DNA of 64,000 bases, taken from the NCBI RefSeq assembly GCF_012927165.1, contig NZ_JABBGA010000014.1, positions 62,001 to 126,000 of the forward strand, given 5' to 3'. Each line of letters starts with the position of its first letter. Position 1 is the first letter of the stretch. Below the pieces are notes generated by a model. The model had not been told where the DNA came from. It searched no databases and saw only the letters and a list, made by a program, of their open reading frames with translations. Of this stretch, positions 62,755 to 64,000 are shown one piece after another. A program made the translations under genes and the position numbers. Origin of the DNA: Zoogloea dura (GTDB lineage Bacteria > Pseudomonadota > Gammaproteobacteria > Burkholderiales > Rhodocyclaceae).

Positions 62755-64000
62755 ATGCTCGACCTCAAGGACCCCTCCCTGCTGCGGCAGGCCTGCTACA
62801 TCGACGGCCAGTGGGTCGGCGCCGACAGCGGCGAGACCTTCCCGGTGACCAACCCGGCCGGTGGCGCGGTGATCGCCCATGTGCCGCGCTGCGGCGCCGC
62901 CGAGACCGAGCGCGCCTTCCAGGCCGCCGACCGGGCCTTCGCCACCTGGCGCGAGACCACCGCCGCCGAGCGCGCGCGCATCCTGCGCCGCTGGTTCGAC
63001 CTGATGCTGACCCACCAGGACGACCTGGCCCGCATCATGACCCTGGAGCAGGGCAAGCCCCTGGCCGAGGCCAAGGGCGAGATCGCCTACGCCGCGGCCT
63101 ACGTCGAATGGTTCGCCGAGGAAGCACGCCGGGCCTATGGCGACGTGATTCCCTCGCCCGCCCGCGACCGCCAGATCGTCGTCACCAAGGAGCCGGTCGG
63201 CGTCTGCGCTGCCATCACTCCGTGGAACTTCCCCTCGGCGATGATCACCCGCAAGGTGGCACCGGCCCTCGCCGCCGGCTGCACCATCGTGCTAAAGCCG
63301 GCCGAGCAGACCCCCTTGTCGGCCCTCGCCCTGGCCGAGCTGGCAGCCCGCGCCGGTGTGCCGGCCGGGGTGTTCAGCGTGGTCACCGGCCGCGCCAGCG
63401 CCATCGGCGGCGTGATGACCGGCAGCCCGCTAGTGCGCAAGCTCACCTTCACCGGCTCCACCGGGGTCGGCCGCCTGCTCATGGCGCAGTGCGCCCCCAC
63501 CATCAAGAAGCTGTCCCTGGAGCTGGGCGGCAACGCCCCCTTCATCGTCTTCGACGACGCCGACCTGGACGCCGCGGTGGCCGGCGCCATCGCCTCCAAG
63601 TACCGCAACGCCGGGCAGACCTGCGTGTGCAGCAACCGCTTCCTGGTGCAGGACGGCGTCTACGACCAGTTCGCCGAAAAGCTCGCCGCCGCGGTGGCCC
63701 TGCTGAAGGTGGGCGGCGGTCTGGAGGAGGGCGTGACCCAGGGCCCGCTGATCGACGAGCCGGCCATCGCCAAGGTGGAGAGCCTGGTTGAGGACGCCAT
63801 CGCCAAGGGCGCCCGGGTCGTCTCCGGCGGCAAGCGCCATGCCCTCGGCGGCACCTGGTACGAACCCACCGTGCTGGCCGACGTGAGCCGCGACATGGAG
63901 GTGGCGCGGGAGGAGATCTTCGGCCCGGTGGCCCCCCTGTTCCGCTTCAAGACCGAGGACGAGGCCATCGCCATCGCCAACGACACCGAGTTCGGCCTGG
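62755..64000 (+). CDS. gabD: Succinate-semialdehyde dehydrogenase (3' partial)
   Basis: The frame is open from the ATG at 62755 to the window edge (415 codons visible). It is an aldehyde dehydrogenase of the GabD type: IMTLEQGKPLAEAKGEI, CAAITPWNFPSAMITRK, general base in SLELGGNAPF, and the Cys motif NAGQTCVCSNR, which contains the two Cys typical of SSADHs. It would oxidise succinic semialdehyde from HpaI to succinate, closing the pathway into the TCA cycle. Starts 46 bases after hpaI. Confidence 0.92.
   Translation, partial: MLDLKDPSLLRQACYIDGQWVGADSGETFPVTNPAGGAVIAHVPRCGAAETERAFQAADRAFATWRETTAAERARILRRWFDLMLTHQDDLARIMTLEQGKPLAEAKGEIAYAAAYVEWFAEEARRAYGDVIPSPARDRQIVVTKEPVGVCAAITPWNFPSAMITRKVAPALAAGCTIVLKPAEQTPLSALALAELAARAGVPAGVFSVVTGRASAIGGVMTGSPLVRKLTFTGSTGVGRLLMAQCAPTIKKLSLELGGNAPFIVFDDADLDAAVAGAIASKYRNAGQTCVCSNRFLVQDGVYDQFAEKLAAAVALLKVGGGLEEGVTQGPLIDEPAIAKVESLVEDAIAKGARVVSGGKRHALGGTWYEPTVLADVSRDMEVAREEIFGPVAPLFRFKTEDEAIAIANDTEFGL

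Overview
The window is high-GC, densely coded DNA that reads as the chromosome of a betaproteobacterium, most likely a Rhodocyclales aromatic degrader of the Azoarcus/Thauera/Zoogloea kind. This rests on protein resemblance and on the gene set (multicomponent phenol hydroxylase, toluene monooxygenase, meta-cleavage lower pathway, homoprotocatechuate pathway, TRAP transport, PEP-CTERM and XrtH-type sorting proteins). No rRNA, tRNA, CRISPR array, transposase or origin was seen.

Layout. 1-12752 is a signalling block: the tail of a hybrid kinase, an SpmA/SpmB-like membrane protein, an L,D-transpeptidase, a membrane diguanylate cyclase preceded by a degenerate 21-bp repeat array, a MASE3 hybrid kinase, an HD-GYP response regulator with its hybrid kinase, and two small proteins. 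12927-19689 is a catechol meta-cleavage lower operon (dmpC-E-H-I-F-G order) extended by an SDR and a tautomerase; it has no catechol 2,3-dioxygenase and no dmpD. 19863-23776 holds an NQO-like flavoprotein, an AEC permease and two paralogous midcut-by-XrtH proteins flanking an HpaI-like aldolase. 23847-25446 is a divergent hpaR/hpaA regulator pair, followed directly by the six-gene phenol hydroxylase (25623-30266). A RES/Xre toxin-antitoxin pair sits between this and a toluene monooxygenase operon (31478-36251) with its FadL-type porin and a TodS/TodT-type two-component system. 41220-44920, on the minus strand and visibly lower in GC, encodes a lipoprotein, a HET-C/VWA protein ending in a dockerin, and a PEP-CTERM protein with a cohesin-like domain. 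45283-64000 holds a TRAP transporter, two AraC regulators, a GMC oxidoreductase, several aldehyde dehydrogenases, an outer-membrane transporter and the hpaG1-G2-E-D-F-H-I operon, running into a truncated semialdehyde dehydrogenase.

How the genes work together. The oxygenases turn toluene and phenols into catechols; the meta operon takes ring-fission product to pyruvate and acetyl-CoA; the hpa operon takes homoprotocatechuate to pyruvate and succinic semialdehyde, which the last gene would oxidise to succinate. A shared operator resembling TCACTAACATCGTAGTGA lies at hpaR/hpaA, before phenol hydroxylase, over the TRAP promoter and over the hpa promoter, which suggests one HpaR regulon that includes uptake and phenol hydroxylase. 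A tod-box-like site lies before the toluene monooxygenase operon, fitting the linked TodS/TodT pair.

The strongest candidate for something undescribed is the adjacent cohesin-like PEP-CTERM protein and dockerin-tailed HET-C/VWA protein. The 21-bp repeat array, the in-frame repeat insertion in dmpF and the paired midcut-by-XrtH proteins also deserve a second look.
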